Source: Watersipora subatra (lineage: Eukaryota; Bryozoa; Gymnolaemata; Cheilostomatida; Watersiporidae). From it: a DNA stretch of 64,000 bases. Below, piece after piece: positions 32,985 through 44,731 of this stretch (positions are counted from its first letter, which is position 1; every line of letters starts with the position of its first letter). A program made the position numbers and the translations under genes. Location: positions 29,742,377-29,806,376 of the forward strand of contig NC_088718.1 of the NCBI RefSeq assembly GCF_963576615.1. Reading direction: 5' to 3'. The notes under the pieces are model-generated. The model made no database searches. It was not told the origin of the DNA and saw only the letters and a program-made list of their open reading frames with translations.

Positions 32985-33620
32985 AATCGGCTATACCACA
33001 TGTCTCCGCTTCCACCAGAACGAGTCACCTCTTTTTAGCCTTTGTCAAGTTGACTGTTCTGGTTCTTTCCTAGTCACGAACAGAAGGAATGAACTACAGC
33101 ACTGGCTTGGTGGTTACATGCTTATCAAGCCACCCAGTTCATATCAACATGCTTGATGACAGCTACTTCTGCATTCATCAACGCTATGCAACATGTAGCA
33201 GCTATCAAAAGGGTTTGGTACTATCAGGTCGTAGATCAAAGGCATTCCTGAGTTAACAGAAAAGGGTATATTAGAGTTTTAACCAAATCCCCCATCCCCC
33301 TGATATTATCCTTTCGCCACCTTCCCAATTCTCAGCCAGCGATATTTGCAATCAGAGTCAGTCACGTACACGTTGGTGCGCAGTGCAGCATCTTTCTAAG
33401 TTGTTCTGGAAACAATGGCACGCTGAATACTCAGCATACTGGCATGCTCGTCAAGAGGGGGTGAGCGAAACCAAAGAAATTAAAATTTAAGACCTGTTAC
33501 TGATGAAAGATGAAAACTGGCATATGAATCAGTGGAGTCGTGGGACCGTTGAACAATCCATGGGATGAATATCAAAGGATGGACTGGTATGATCTGCCAA
33601 AATTTTAGTAGGAAACTGGC
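32985..33620 (+). pseudogene. BEL/Pao integrase core and C-terminal domain fragments
   Basis: Shifting frames keep MSPLPPERVTSF (about 32999), SAFINAMQHVAAIKRVWYY (about 33165), then from about 33372 an open frame with HLSKLFWKQWHAEYS, LLLMKDENWHMNQWSRG, the conserved C-terminal domain of BEL/Pao Pol (IKDdN..nrWp.G pattern). Stops interrupt at several places. Likely the continuation of the fragment at 27176-27400, separated by the MITE and the hAT gene. Confidence 0.68.
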
Positions 33621-34349
33621 GAGAGGATGCAAAATCATATACTTAACTCGACCTGTGTCAAAACTGATTACCTCAATCTATATACATTAATGTCAGTGTG
33701 TGTCTGTCGCTCCCTTCGCACTGAATCACCCTTCACTTCGCACTGAAAAACCCCCTTCGCACTGAATTTGAACTCGCAACATTTGACTCGCAAGTTTACC
33801 AACAATAGCGTGTAACCATAAGCCAAAGCAGTTCTTATCATTCCCATCGCTCTTACCGTATACAATCTATCCTTTTCACTATTGCATACGCTAAATGTGC
33901 ACTGTTTATTAATAATCAATAATGCCTTTTGGGTTTTTTTATTTTATTTTCTTAAAAGGTAACTTTTTACCTTTCACTAATTTTTATTTGTAATTTTCAA
34001 ATGTGCTGTTTCAATTTCGAATGTGCTTTTACACCCAAATTTGCAGTTTTATTAAATCTGTAACAGCTAAATGCTTTTTACTTGAATAATTGTGTTATCT
34101 GGAGTAGAAATTGTCTCTACATTCTCTCTTTATTCCGTCAGACAAAGTATCAGACAAAGAAAGTCCAATATCTCATTCTTACGTTTGTACCAGTACCGAG
34201 AGGTACCAGCATCGTTCATCAAAACTCTGAATACAACGAGCTTCTGCTGCAACAGTAATATTTTTTATATACACACCCCCATGTACTTATGGTTTATTTT
34301 TTCTCCTAATTTATTTGAACTGCTCAAAAACACTTTTATCATGACATGG
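33621..34349. other. no gene seen; short TTCGCACTGAA repeats
   Basis: TTCGCACTGAA occurs three times between 33714 and 33765. Otherwise AT-rich; open frames at 33668-33919 and 34092-34481 lack domains. Confidence 0.4.
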
Positions 34350-34445
34350 AGTTTAAAAGTTAGAATGGTAAATATTGTATATGTTAAAAAAATGCAAAGA
34401 CTTTCTGTGCAAAAGCTTTTACCAGGGCAATGCTTCGCAGTTGCA
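34350..34445 (+). repeat. dispersed repeat shared with 20270-20400
   Basis: Second copy of the retroposon-like block beginning GAGTTTAAAAGTTAGAATGG and running to CAGGGCAATGCTTCGCAG. Confidence 0.6.
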
Positions 34446-35139
34446 ATGATTAGCAGCTTGCTTCATCTAGTTGAGAGCTAAAATCCAGCTAAAACTTTCG
34501 TTGAAAATTTATAAAATTTTAGGTGAGAGTGCATTTTTTTTCTAATGATAATTGTAAAACTTTATAATGTCAATTCCGGCTAACTTGTTTACTATCAGTT
34601 AACTGCCAATCCATCCGTATAATGCATATAATCACAGGTGCAAATCAGCCCTATGGTACCTTATCGCTTCCGAATCACATTCAAATGAACATACAGCTTG
34701 TGTACAGCCACAAGCTGCTTCAATGGTTGATCTTAGTAAGATTCACCCTTCTTCAGCTGTTTTTAGTATTGCCCCACAACATGAAAGAAATAAATGAAAT
34801 CCCTGCTGCCTTCATGTTGTCACCACTTGCAATATGATGATTCCCCTCTAGTTTTATACAAACTCCCAGAAACTGCTTTCTCATTCATTTAGTATTATAT
34901 TCTTAGGGAGTGTAGACTTCTTTATAACTAAATTGTAACAGAAATCTTATTGTACACTTGACTCTCCTGGAAAGGGCAAAAAAGTAAGTCTACCTATATG
35001 TATATGTTTTTTTTAAGTCTAATTTTTTTGCAACTCTTATTAACACTTGAAATTATATTTTATTGGCGATATATCATATTGTTGTATGGAGATGTGAAAA
35101 CAACACACCACCAGGAAACACAGCCAGACTACAGGATAA
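34446..35139. other. no gene seen
   Basis: AT-rich left flank of the LTR retrotransposon. No supported feature. Confidence 0.4.
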
Positions 35140-35145
35140 GCATAT

Positions 35146-35757
35146 TGTGAGATAAGTATATCTCGACGACAATCGTGGCTCTAACCTTCTTTACCCAACT
35201 ATTGCCTCAACATACCAACATCCTTCCGTTCCCACGTCAAAGCTAAATGAAAATCGCTCCAACTTATATTAATTCTAACAAACTTTATTTTATCTATATA
35301 TACAAATAACATTAGATGGTGAAACAATATCATCTTAGAATTAAAAGCCGGACATTGACGTACACTAAATATACATTTGATGCCAATGTGAGATTTGACA
35401 TCAAAACATGTCAGCTCTAATAGTAAAACCTGTTTTCACAAAAGACATTTATCTTTGCTTGCTTGTTGCCTCTGTCTCTGTGTGTCAGAAACAAATTAGT
35501 GTTTCAATATTATTCCGTTTCTTTTTGTATCTTGTGTTTGGCTTATGTCAAAATAGTTTGGCTAGGCACTATTATATAAAAGCGAATGCAATCCTTTGTT
35601 GGATTGTCAGTTTTTCTACTTGCTTCACCTGTGTGTGACTTTATAGCAAATAGACTCTGTGAATTTGAACCTCGTCTAGTATTACTAAAGCAGCAAATCA
35701 ATACAACATTGGGCTACTAAGAAAAGCCCCCTTAGGATAGCACTGTTGGAATAATGC
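35146..35757 (+). repeat. 5' LTR
   Basis: 612-bp direct repeat of 44732-45342. Contains TATATAAAAGC near 35573 as a plausible TATA box. The end is ambiguous by a few bases because the two LTRs stop matching after AATAATGC. Confidence 0.88.
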
Positions 35758-35768
35758 GCTATCACATC

Positions 35769-35777
35769 TGGTGTCAG
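35769..35777 (+). promoter_or_regulatory. primer-binding site (tRNA-Leu-like)
   Basis: TGGTGTCAG shortly downstream of the 5' LTR is complementary to the 3' end of animal tRNA-Leu; the match fades after about 10 bases. Confidence 0.6.
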
Positions 35778-35801
35778 AAATTTGTATTGGCGAAACACGT
35801 G

Positions 35802-36786
35802 ATGGGAGATAGTGAGAAAAACTCCTTAGTGAGTCACCGAGATCCGATGGATCAGATAAATGAGAGATTTGCCTCTATGGGAGACATAGTAGACAAGCAG
35901 CAAAATGCTCTCAATGCAGTTGACCGTAAGGCAGAAAACATTGAACAGATGATACGAACATTAACACAGAAAGTGTCGCAGTTGAATGACCGAGAACCAG
36001 AATTGAGAGAAGAGGGCCGTTTTTTACCACAACAAAACTACGAGGTAAGTTATTTTGGGTACACACCAGAAAGAGAAAGCTATGAAGTGCGTAAGTGCCA
36101 TAAGAACGTCTGGGTGAAGTTTGGCCTCAGTTTTACAGGTCGAAGTGAAGACGACTTTGATGCATTCTTAATGCAATTTGAGACCTGTTGCATATTAAAC
36201 GAAGTTCCAAAATTTTTTGTATTAATACTACAACTTTACCTTAAAGATTTGGCAGCAGCCTATCTAAGAGAGATTATTAGATCTGAAGGTAGCTCAGTGA
36301 GCTATGAAAAAGTGGAAAAGCTCACGGGAGAAAAATTGCATGCTGTGGAGGGAGAGGAGCAGATAGTGTGGGAAGTCTCCGCAGTGAGACAGGGGAGTAC
36401 TGAAACTGTTCGAAAGTATTACAAACGCTTTAGAAAAATTGTGACTTGCGGAAGTGCGGAGTAAGATAGCCCGTATATCCTAATGCATTTCAGAACTGGC
36501 TTACGCCAGGAAATAAAAGAAAAAATTATGGGAGTTTTATCGCAAAATCTCTCAGATATTTGACGCTCAGCTATGGGTGTAGAAACTGCACTCCTTATCC
36601 TGCAGATAAAAATATTTCTGATGTAAGTGCGAATTTCAAAAATGCTTGACTTCACCCATGTCAAAACAGAAGATTTGAAAAACCAGTAAAAAATGCTTTA
36701 TATGCTTGTCTGAGAAACATTTGGCTCGTTTTTGTGATAAGCGAGCGGCTAGCCGGGAGAGTCAGCCTAATCTAGCTAATAAAGGT
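35802..36786 (+). pseudogene. gag of the LTR retrotransposon
   Basis: ATG at 35802 (MGDSEKNS) opens a frame to the TAA at 36462-36464; a heptad-like, coiled-coil-prone N-terminus (QINERFASMGDIVDKQQNAL) precedes a capsid-like region with the typical VKFGLSFTGRSEDDFDAFL and VRKYYKRFRKI motifs. After stops, a CCHC zinc knuckle, C-x2-C-x4-H-x4-C (CFICLSEKHLARFC), is present at about 36694-36735 in another frame. Gag would form the particle and bind RNA. Several stops between capsid and knuckle. Confidence 0.78.
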
Positions 36787-37313
36787 AGGTCTTTGGCTTA
36801 TTAACAGCCTGCATATAGACCTAACTATAACAGTGGCGGAAATGAAGGTCAGCGTAGTGACTAATGAGCGTAATGAAATGCCACGCTGGTTTAGGGACTG
36901 GTTAGCCAGTCAAAAATCTCACGCTGGTCAACAGCACAGTGAGTATCAGCCACCAGCAGCATATGCTTCAGCGGTAGTGCCTACAGCAGCCACTGAGAAG
37001 CAGTCAACCATGGCAGGGGTAGTACCCAGACCGGTGAAAGATAATATACAGTGATTTTTGATAGCATGGCTATGGAAAGAGTTGAAACATCTGTTGAAAG
37101 GGCTTCAACTGAACTTGTAGAAATTGTACCTCTTAGGGTATCCACTATAGTGCCAGCTGTAACTTTTGAGGTAGCCAGAAGTTTTCAGCTAAGTGTGAAG
37201 ACAAGCGAAGCCAGCATTGCCTTTGAGAATGTTGGGATAGCAGGCAATGCAAAAATGGTTTCAGCTGTTGAACATAATCACTAAGACTGAAACAAACATA
37301 TGATTTTGTTTCA

Positions 37314-39411
37314 TTGGATGAGGCAATTAGCAATAAGCAATTCGCAAGCAATAGCAAAGCTTGTGTAAGCCAAGTTGATGGGAATTTAAAAGGTTTGAGA
37401 GCACAAGCAAGGGATACTAGCAGAGCTTGTTACCACCTGTCTAGACCACCAAGTTTAAACAAAAGAGTTAGAAATAGGACTGGAATTTCGTGGACAGTAA
37501 TTTTTTTACTGTCATTCCTCGCAATTTTGACAGAAGGTCAAGCTCAGTCTCCTATGCTTTGTAGGACTGGTCATACAGTAGCAAATTTTGAACTGCCCAA
37601 GTTACCACCTTGTATATTACCTGACACTGCTGCACATGAACCGTACAACCTGACGTTGACTCTGTACAAATCTAATTTAATACAATACAAAAGTGCGGCA
37701 TTTCATTGTAAAACAATACAGACTAGGATTGTCACTCTGGATTTTTTGGTGAGGGACAGACAAGGACTGATGACTATTTGGACCAACTAGGTTCACGAGA
37801 CACTTGCTACTTTATGCATAGGGTAAGTGGCACACATCTCCGCATGGTGAAGTGATACAAATTGGTGCCATTGTGCAAACAGACAATGTGGCTGAACCGG
37901 AATTTCACACCGGTTTTAAATGTTGCATAGATTATGAATTTACGGTGTTCAATGCTTATTTGTATGAAACGACTGTATTCAAGCGACACAGGGAAACTGA
38001 GAGCTTGGAAAGCCCCGCTGGTGTGGTAAGCCACTGTACCTACCTCTCTGGCTTTTGCAACTTGAAGGACGGCTCCGCTCTGATGTGGGAGCCAGACAGG
38101 CAAAAGGAATGCAAGTACTTGCCACACTAGACTTTTCCTGGATAATTCCAAGATCGTTTCTGGATGTCAGTAAATGGTGAGTTGGCATTGAGTTTTACCA
38201 AAAATAAGCTTGTGCGGCAAAATGGCGAATCTGGTGGTGATGTCGAATAGCCAGATCAAGGCATTGCCTGCAGCCGATTAAGCATTACAACTAGACAAAA
38301 GCAAGGTATTGATGGACAAGTGACCGATAGCCAAGTTAATGCTAAATGAAGCTCTTGAATTACGAATCCATGAAAACTACAACCACATGTTCATAGGATT
38401 CTTTCTAAATAAATGTCATGCCATGCAAGCACTTGTGCAACTAATGACAAATTCACTAGAGCGAAATCTGACATTGGCTGTGAGACACTTGTTAAACAAT
38501 AGCTACATATATGCAAAACTAACTCACAACTTTCTATCTGTTTCCCTTGTGAACCAATTGATGACTACTCTGTAATGTCTGCAGAAACATGCTCTTGCAG
38601 AATTACTTTGACCCTTCACGTTATGGGTGCCAATCAAACTGTCTGGCTCGATACTCATACAAATATCGTATTTCATGACACTGACTACAGTGAGTGTGCA
38701 ATGAACCAGGAAATTCCTGTTTCACTTCGGAACAATTTGTATTATTACCACCACCTTAACGATAACTTGACTCATATTACCGAGACTGACACTCTTAACT
38801 TGTTATTCCTAGATTACACACCTTTGGGCATAGAACATGACAAGGTGGTAATCCCCCAACTGCAACTGTATGATTGGGACACCTTCAAAGACAAATTCTT
38901 ATTAAATGATTGGGCTAACTCTTCTTCGCATCAGGCGAAAGTTCTGGAACACCTAAGAGTAACATCTAATTTCCACAGCAACCCTTTACGGCAATCGAAA
39001 AACCTAGCCAATAACATAGTGAACCAAGGGCCATTTTCATTTCTAAATGCTTATGGAACTTGGGATATAAAACAGTTCTGGATTTTTTTGTGCTGCTCAT
39101 ACATAACCTTGAATCTGTTATGGAGATGCATACTCATGTGCACTGGACTAAAAACCTTCATTTCACATCTTAAAGAAAATTTGCGTGGATATTTATTTGG
39201 TTCCAAGGAGATGGATAAAAACACCAAAACTTCTATAGCTATGAACCAAACAATAGAGGAGGCCCCGATTCCAGTTGAGCAGACTAATATTGAAAAGGTT
39301 CAGATTGATGAGTTACAGCCAAATAATTTACTCTCAGGAGGAACTAGTGATATTGAGGAAAATATGAAAACTGAGAAAAAAAACCACCTTTATCCCATTG
39401 ATGGCCTATAA
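37314..39411 (+). pseudogene. env-like glycoprotein gene (broken)
   Basis: Three open segments (37314-37790, 37852-38130, 38575-39411) separated by stops and frame changes. The first has a hydrophobic, signal-anchor-like stretch at residues 59-73 (about 37488-37532). The middle is Cys-rich. The third has N-glycosylation sequons at residues 20, 64 and 115 and a strongly hydrophobic segment at 168-190 (about 39076-39144) followed by a basic then acidic tail, i.e. a membrane-anchored glycoprotein. I do not recognise the exact family. Its 3' end overlaps the protease frame (39398) by 14 nt in a +1 frame. Normally such genes lie 3' of pol; here it lies before it. Non-functional in this copy. Confidence 0.65.
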
Positions 39412-39961
39412 AAGACCTGAACAAATTTCACATAAACAAAGTGATCGACTTAGGACTCGAACCCGACCTTTGACTAGGTCAACTACTACTCAAGTAGCTT
39501 CCAGGATAAAAACAAGACGACTATACACTCGACGACCAGCTCCAACTTTAGTAGACATTGTGTATAATGTGTCTAACATAATGCATGAATCTTTAGTACG
39601 CATAACAATATTTGTTCAAGAGCACAATGCTCTAATAGACACGGGTGCACAAGTATTCCCAATCAGTGTTAATTTGTGTAAACAACTAGGCATTCAGTCT
39701 AAAATCAAAGAAACTACGCGATCTGTATGAGCTATGAGTGGACACATAGTAAAAGGTTTAGGAGAAATTTTGGTGCCAATCCAGTGTAAAGGCAATATTC
39801 CTATTGAAGCCATTCTTTTAGTAATAGATTCATGTAAATCCCCACTAATATTAGGAATTGATAACCTAAAGCAGCTTGGACAATTTTGTGTTGACTTTCC
39901 TTCGGGGAAATTGAAAATAAATCAAGACAAGGGAGGCAATTGCCTAATAACTGTGCCATGA
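39398..39961 (+). pseudogene. retropepsin (protease) of the LTR retrotransposon
   Basis: Aspartic protease with active site NALIDTGAQV at about 39628-39657, followed by SPLILGIDNLKQLG, the C-terminal ILG motif of retropepsins. One in-frame TGA at 39728-39730 splits an otherwise single frame that ends at 39959-39961. Basic Arg/Thr-rich leader before the active site. Would cleave the Gag-Pol precursor. Confidence 0.8.
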
Positions 39962-40235
39962 CTACTCATGAAGAAATCAGAACGTATTGCAATGTCTTTG
40001 CGGACCGAGATTTAGTACTTCCCCCAAGTAGTGATACTAATTTCTGCGTCTCAAGTAGGAATAATAGCGATGAACACGTCATTTTTTAACCTACTATAGT
40101 ACATGAAGATCTATTGTTTGCAAAAACATTAATCCAGGTGACAGCCACCTGAGATGCCGTGTGGTTGATACATCCAACAACTACATCAGCGTATTCGAAA
40201 GAACGCCACTTGGAATATCTTTTCCATTACCTGCG

Positions 40236-40697
40236 GATGACTCAAATATGGTCAATGCTAATGAGGCATTTAAAGATGTCAACACTGAGCCCACTGACCC
40301 GGATGACTCATATATGGTCAATGCTAATGAGGCATTTAAAGATGTCAACACTGAGCCCACTGACCTGGATGACTCACATATAGTCAAGGCTAATGATGTA
40401 TTTAAAGATGTCAACACTGAGCCCAGTGACCCGGATGACTCACATATGGTCAATGCTAATGAGGCATTTAAAGATGTGAACACTGAGCCCAGTGACCCGG
40501 ATGACTCACATATGGTCAATGCTAATGAGGCATTTAAAGATGTCAACACTGAGCCCACTGACCTGGATGACTCACATATGGTCAATGCTAATGAGGCATT
40601 TAAAGATGTCAACACTGAGCCCACTGACCTGGATGACTCACATATAGTCAAGGCTAATGATGTATTTAAAGATGTCAACACTGAGCCCAGTGACCCG
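40236..40697 (+). repeat. seven tandem 66-bp units coding a 22-residue repeat
   Basis: Exact 66-bp period: units start at 40236, 40302, 40368, 40434, 40500, 40566 and 40632. Each encodes a variant of DDSHMVNANEAFKDVNTEP plus TDP/SDP/TDL. The reading frame (40161-40922) is open across all units. It sits between protease and RT. Two unit subtypes alternate (MVNANEAF and IVKANDVF), indicating multi-unit duplication. The reverse strand is open too, as a by-product. Confidence 0.95.
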
Positions 40698-41607
40698 ATA
40701 AGCAAAATAGACCTGAGAAAAGCTTCGCTAAATCAAGCTGATAAAAAACGATTCAAAAACTTTGAGTCAAAACGAAACGCTTTTGCCACTCATTCCTTTG
40801 ACCTGGGCAAAGTATCTGAATTATCTGGTAAAGTTTGCGATACGAAAGATGCTGCCCCTATCCTTATCGTATACCAGTGGTACATAAAGCCCCCTTGGAG
40901 GAATACATTGAAAAAATGCTAAAAGCGGGATTAATAGAACCTGCCCCAAAAAGTGCCTGGGCATCACCAATTATTCCCGTAAAGAAAAATAATAGTCCCA
41001 GTATGCGTCAAGGTTGTTTCGATATAAATCAACCGATTTAAATCAGGCAATTTTTATCTGATTTAAATCGCCCAAAAAATCATGATTTTTTTGATCTTTT
41101 TTATTTTTATTCTATAACACAGTAGATGTTTGAAATAAACCTTGCTATGTATCTTGAGCTCACTGAAGGCTCTTTTGCAGACGATTCTAGCAATCTAGCT
41201 CATCGTGTGCAGCAATACAGTGGGTAGGGAAGGGTTAGAAGCCTACTAATGTCCATAGCTTATAACGATGAGGTTATAAACAGCATTGCACCTTTCGTTA
41301 ACTAATGGAAGAGAAGACTAGTCGTCTGGTAGATCATTAAATTTATTTCAATCTTTAATGACCGCACTGATTTGAGTAAAAGACTAGATGTCTAGGCATT
41401 TGCTTATGAAAACATTTTGCTTCTCATCTCCATGAGTTTGAAATCTGCAGTTATTCATTAAGCTATTAAGCATTAAGATATTCGGACAATATATTGAGTC
41501 ATAAATACCGAATCTCAACCTCTTTTATAATCACTTTACTTAGCACTTATATTAATACTGTCTGGGCAATTGATGAGAAACACACTAAGCTAATTACCTT
41601 CATGGAC

Positions 41608-41650
41608 TTTGTCGGGGGGGGGGGGGGGGAAGAGGGGGAGGAAGGTTATG
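41608..41650 (+). repeat. G16 run and G-rich tract
   Basis: A run of about 16 G followed by AAGAGGGGGAGGAAGG inside the nested hAT. Could fold as a G-quadruplex; also a likely sequencing or assembly weak spot. Confidence 0.8.
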
Positions 41651-42119
41651 TTTTGATAGGCGCGTATTTATATGTGTGTATGTAACCTAAGATCTCCCGA
41701 GCTGCTCGACCGATCGCTTTGAAAATTTGCGGTCTGGCTCCTGGGATTCTGACCACATCAGGAATCTCACACCAGAGATAGACCGCAAGCAGCAGCTGGT
41801 ATCCCTCCAAGGAATCACCAGGGCCACCCTGTTCAAACCTGACAGTTGCTTTTGGAGTTATTCATTATTATCATTGCTATGTAAAAGAAAAGATGTCATA
41901 TATTTAGCTAGAGCCTCTGGGATAGGCTCCGCCTCTTAGGGTCAAGCCTTTAAATACACTTGCTAAGCTATAGATTGTCAGTCTATAGCTGGTCACCTAT
42001 AGAGTATTCTTGTACCATAATACCCTACTTGACAATCATAGAGCATCGACTTAATCAGCGGTGTGATAAATTTTAATTATGAACTGAAGACGGAAACAAG
42101 ACCCTCTCTGGAACAGCTT

Positions 42120-43104
42120 TACAAGGGAGAAAGTCGGCACTGGATATAAAGCCAAATGTAAAAAACGTGGTACTGTTATGCAGAGAAGGGCTTGGAGACA
42201 GCTGTACAGAGGTTATCAAATATGGGTGCACTGCTCACATTCTTAATCTACTAGCTAAAGATCTAGGAATAACCAATATACAGCAGCATGTGGTTCAAGT
42301 TGTCAAATATTACAGAAACTGCCATCTTCCCAATGCTTGGTATAAAGCAGCGGGTAAAAGAAACTGCCTATGGTCTGCGATGTTCGATGGAACATTGTTA
42401 TAGATACGTTTGAAGCCTATATCGCAAACTGGCCTAAGCTCTTAGCAGTGTGCGAAGAGAATTGAGACAAGATTGACAAGGGGATAGCTAAGAAAGTAAG
42501 AAACATGTCAATGAAACGGAATGTCGAAGATGTCATCATTTTCCTGAAACCTGTAGCGATAGCCATTGATCAAGCGCAAGCCAAAAGCTTAACCATAGCT
42601 GACGATGTTCAACTCTGGCTGTCATTAGAGCAGAAGTTAGAGGGAGCTATTGATGCAGCAAAAACGCAGAAGCTGAAACTAAGAATGACTAAAAACTTAA
42701 CAGCTTACCACTACTTGGCGTACATGCTTACTCCTAAGTATGCCAGCTCGTTTACGCTTTCTGATGAGGTACTTGAGAGTGTGACCAAATCTCTTTCTGA
42801 TGAATGACCAACACTGCTGCCCATGGTGATGAATTACCAAGCCAGAACTAGACCATTTCAAGCTTACCAATTTAAGAAAGGAGTTGTCGAAGCAGTCGAC
42901 ACAATAACTTGGTGGAAGTCGGCTATCGGTTTAAATCAGGAACACAAAGCGGCAGTTCTGAGAATGATTGGTGCCATATGCAGTAGTGCGAATGTGGAAA
43001 GAACTTTTTCATCATTTAGCTTGGTACATAGCAAACTCAGAAACAGGCTCGGAGCTGAGGAGGCCGGAAAACTAGTGTTTTTGTTCAAAACTTTAAATTC
43101 TTAA
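42120..43104 (+). pseudogene. hAT transposase C-terminal half
   Basis: Segments: 42167-42403 with GCTAHILNLLAKDLGI and VVKYYRN; a frame change near 42385; 42490-42807 with LKPVAIAIDQAQ and IADDVQLWLSL; and 42823-43104 with TWWKSAIGLNQE, ICSSANVERTFSSFSLVHSK and RNRLGAEEAGKLV, the insertion-domain and dimerisation motifs of hAT transposases. Stops at 42401 and 42805. The N-terminal BED finger and first catalytic Asp are missing. Closely related to the transposase relic at 45994-52380. Confidence 0.85.
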
Positions 43105-44458
43105 GACTTAATGCATTCTAGATAAATTGCTATTGAACTGAGGAGTTAGGTTTATGTATTTTGGTTTCTTACTTGGGAATGTCAATGTTAACATGTAATA
43201 ATGCTTTCGGTGGTGTGAACTGTTCTCTGTGATTCTTCACCTTCGTTTCTGGGTTTTAATGTCCAACGCATAAATTATGCTGTTCTTTTTGTCGTGTTAA
43301 CTGTGTAAATGTTTTTTCATTTCCTAATTGTTGTAATAAAACTACATAATACCCCACAAATCATAAATTCCAAATTGATAGCAATAACTTGCAATTTAGA
43401 ACACAAAACATCTTTTTGAAACAAAAAAAAATCGATTTAAATCAAAAAAATCAATTTTTAACAACCCTGGTATGCGTATTGTTAATGACTACCGTAAAGT
43501 GAATACTTGCACACATATACTTTACTTTCCTCTACCTCATCAAGATAGCGTAAAGGAAATGCTTTCAGGAAGCTCACTTTTAACCACTTTAGATTTGATG
43601 AAGGCTCACTGGCAAATTGGATTAGATAATAAGGAAGATAGGGAACAAAGTGCTTTTATAACGTATAATGGTATGTTCAGATACAGAGTAATTCCTTTTG
43701 GCTGGAAAAATTCCCCTCAGATGTTTCAAAGAGCAATTTCTACTATTCTGGCCAATTTAAATTGGATGAGTTGCCTGTCATTTTTAGATGACATCTTAAT
43801 ATTTAGTGAAAACAATGTAGATACATACACACATGCAACAGGTAAGTGTTGTGTTAGATCGTTTTATTGCACACGGTATAAAAGTGAACCCAGAAAAATC
43901 TTTGCAAAGGATAAAGTCCAATACTTGGGACACATGTACACTAGCAAGGGCAGTCAGCCTACATTTGAACTGGTTGACAAAATATTACGTTTTCCTTCTC
44001 CACATGATATAAACTCCTTATGTAGGACCATTGGAACGATTAATTACTATCGTACTTATATTCAGCGACTGCATCGAACTACGCTCGACCTGATAAAACT
44101 TATGTTGAAACTTCTCAAACATGATTGTAAATTTGTCTGGATCAAATTGTGTGAAATGCGATTAAATTTGTTAAAAAAAATTAGCTGAATATCCAGTATT
44201 GAGATACCCAAATTTCAAGAAACCATTCTTCGTACATACCGACTCGAGTGTATTTGCCCAACTCAGCTTTGAGCTCAGCTGTGTCAAATATTTGAAAAAA
44301 GATGCCACCCCATAGCGTATCATAGTAAAGTGTGAAATGTAGCTCAGCAGCGGTATTCCACTTATGAGCGTGATGCCTTGGCTATAGTGAAAGCCTGTAA
44401 AGTATTTCGCCATTTCATTTTGGGTCATGAAACCACTGCCACACACATGAGCCATCAA

Positions 44459-44719
44459 TAAGATACGCGAAGGTACAACCTTTGCTATATAAAATTGGGA
44501 AGCGTCTAACCGCTACAGCACACAAGCAGAGCAAACAAACACTAATGCAGATCATTACTAAAGACTATACTGATACTACACCACAGGACATTAAAACAAT
44601 GACCGAGACTCAATGATAAGAAGAATCCGCCAATTTCTATGCTTCCCTAAATAAACAAACCGACACTTACGGAAGATACGTCCAACTACCTTTAAAAGAA
44701 CGCCCGCCCAGTTGGCATC
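44459..44719. other. non-coding remnant before the 3' LTR
   Basis: Where an integrase of about 1 kb would be expected there are only ~260 bp without integrase motifs (no HHCC or DDE pattern), indicating a deletion. Confidence 0.6.
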
Positions 44720-44731
44720 TATGGAGGAAGG
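44720..44731 (+). promoter_or_regulatory. polypurine tract
   Basis: TATGGAGGAAGG directly upstream of the 3' LTR start at 44732; the plus-strand primer of LTR retrotransposons. Confidence 0.75.

Larger units (their letters stand above)
41009..43469 (+). mobile_element. hAT transposon nested in the RT gene
   Basis: 2461 bp flanked by the perfect 8-bp duplication GTATGCGT (41001-41008 and 43470-43477), the hAT hallmark. Ends are CAAGGTTGTT and, reversed, CAGGGTTGTT, with AAATCGATTTAAATC-type AT-rich palindromic words just inside both ends. The interior holds a C-terminal transposase relic (42120-43104) and a G16 tract at 41613. The left half (41050-42100) has no transposase N-terminus, so the copy is internally rearranged. 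Confidence 0.93.
40835..44458 (+). pseudogene. reverse transcriptase and RNase H, split by a hAT element
   Basis: RT start at 40835-41000 (EEYIEKMLKAGLIEPAPKSAW, SPIIPVKK); the frame resumes exactly after the nested hAT at 43478 with IVNDYRKVN, DLMKAHWQIGL, VIPFGWKNSPQMFQ and the catalytic SFLDDILIFS (both Asp kept). After 44188 frames shift, but RNase H remnants are readable up to about 44440 (RYSTYERDALAIVKACKVFRH). Only ~270 bp of non-coding sequence follow before the polypurine tract, so integrase is absent. Makes cDNA of the element; inactive here. Confidence 0.82.

Noticed and set aside
34092..34481. Plus-strand 129-codon frame
   Set aside because: Runs through the dispersed repeat at 34350-34445 and has no recognisable domain.
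40181..40705. Long antisense open frame of Ser/Leu-rich repeats
   Set aside because: It is the reverse strand of the 66-bp tandem repeat; its openness follows from the repeat sequence.
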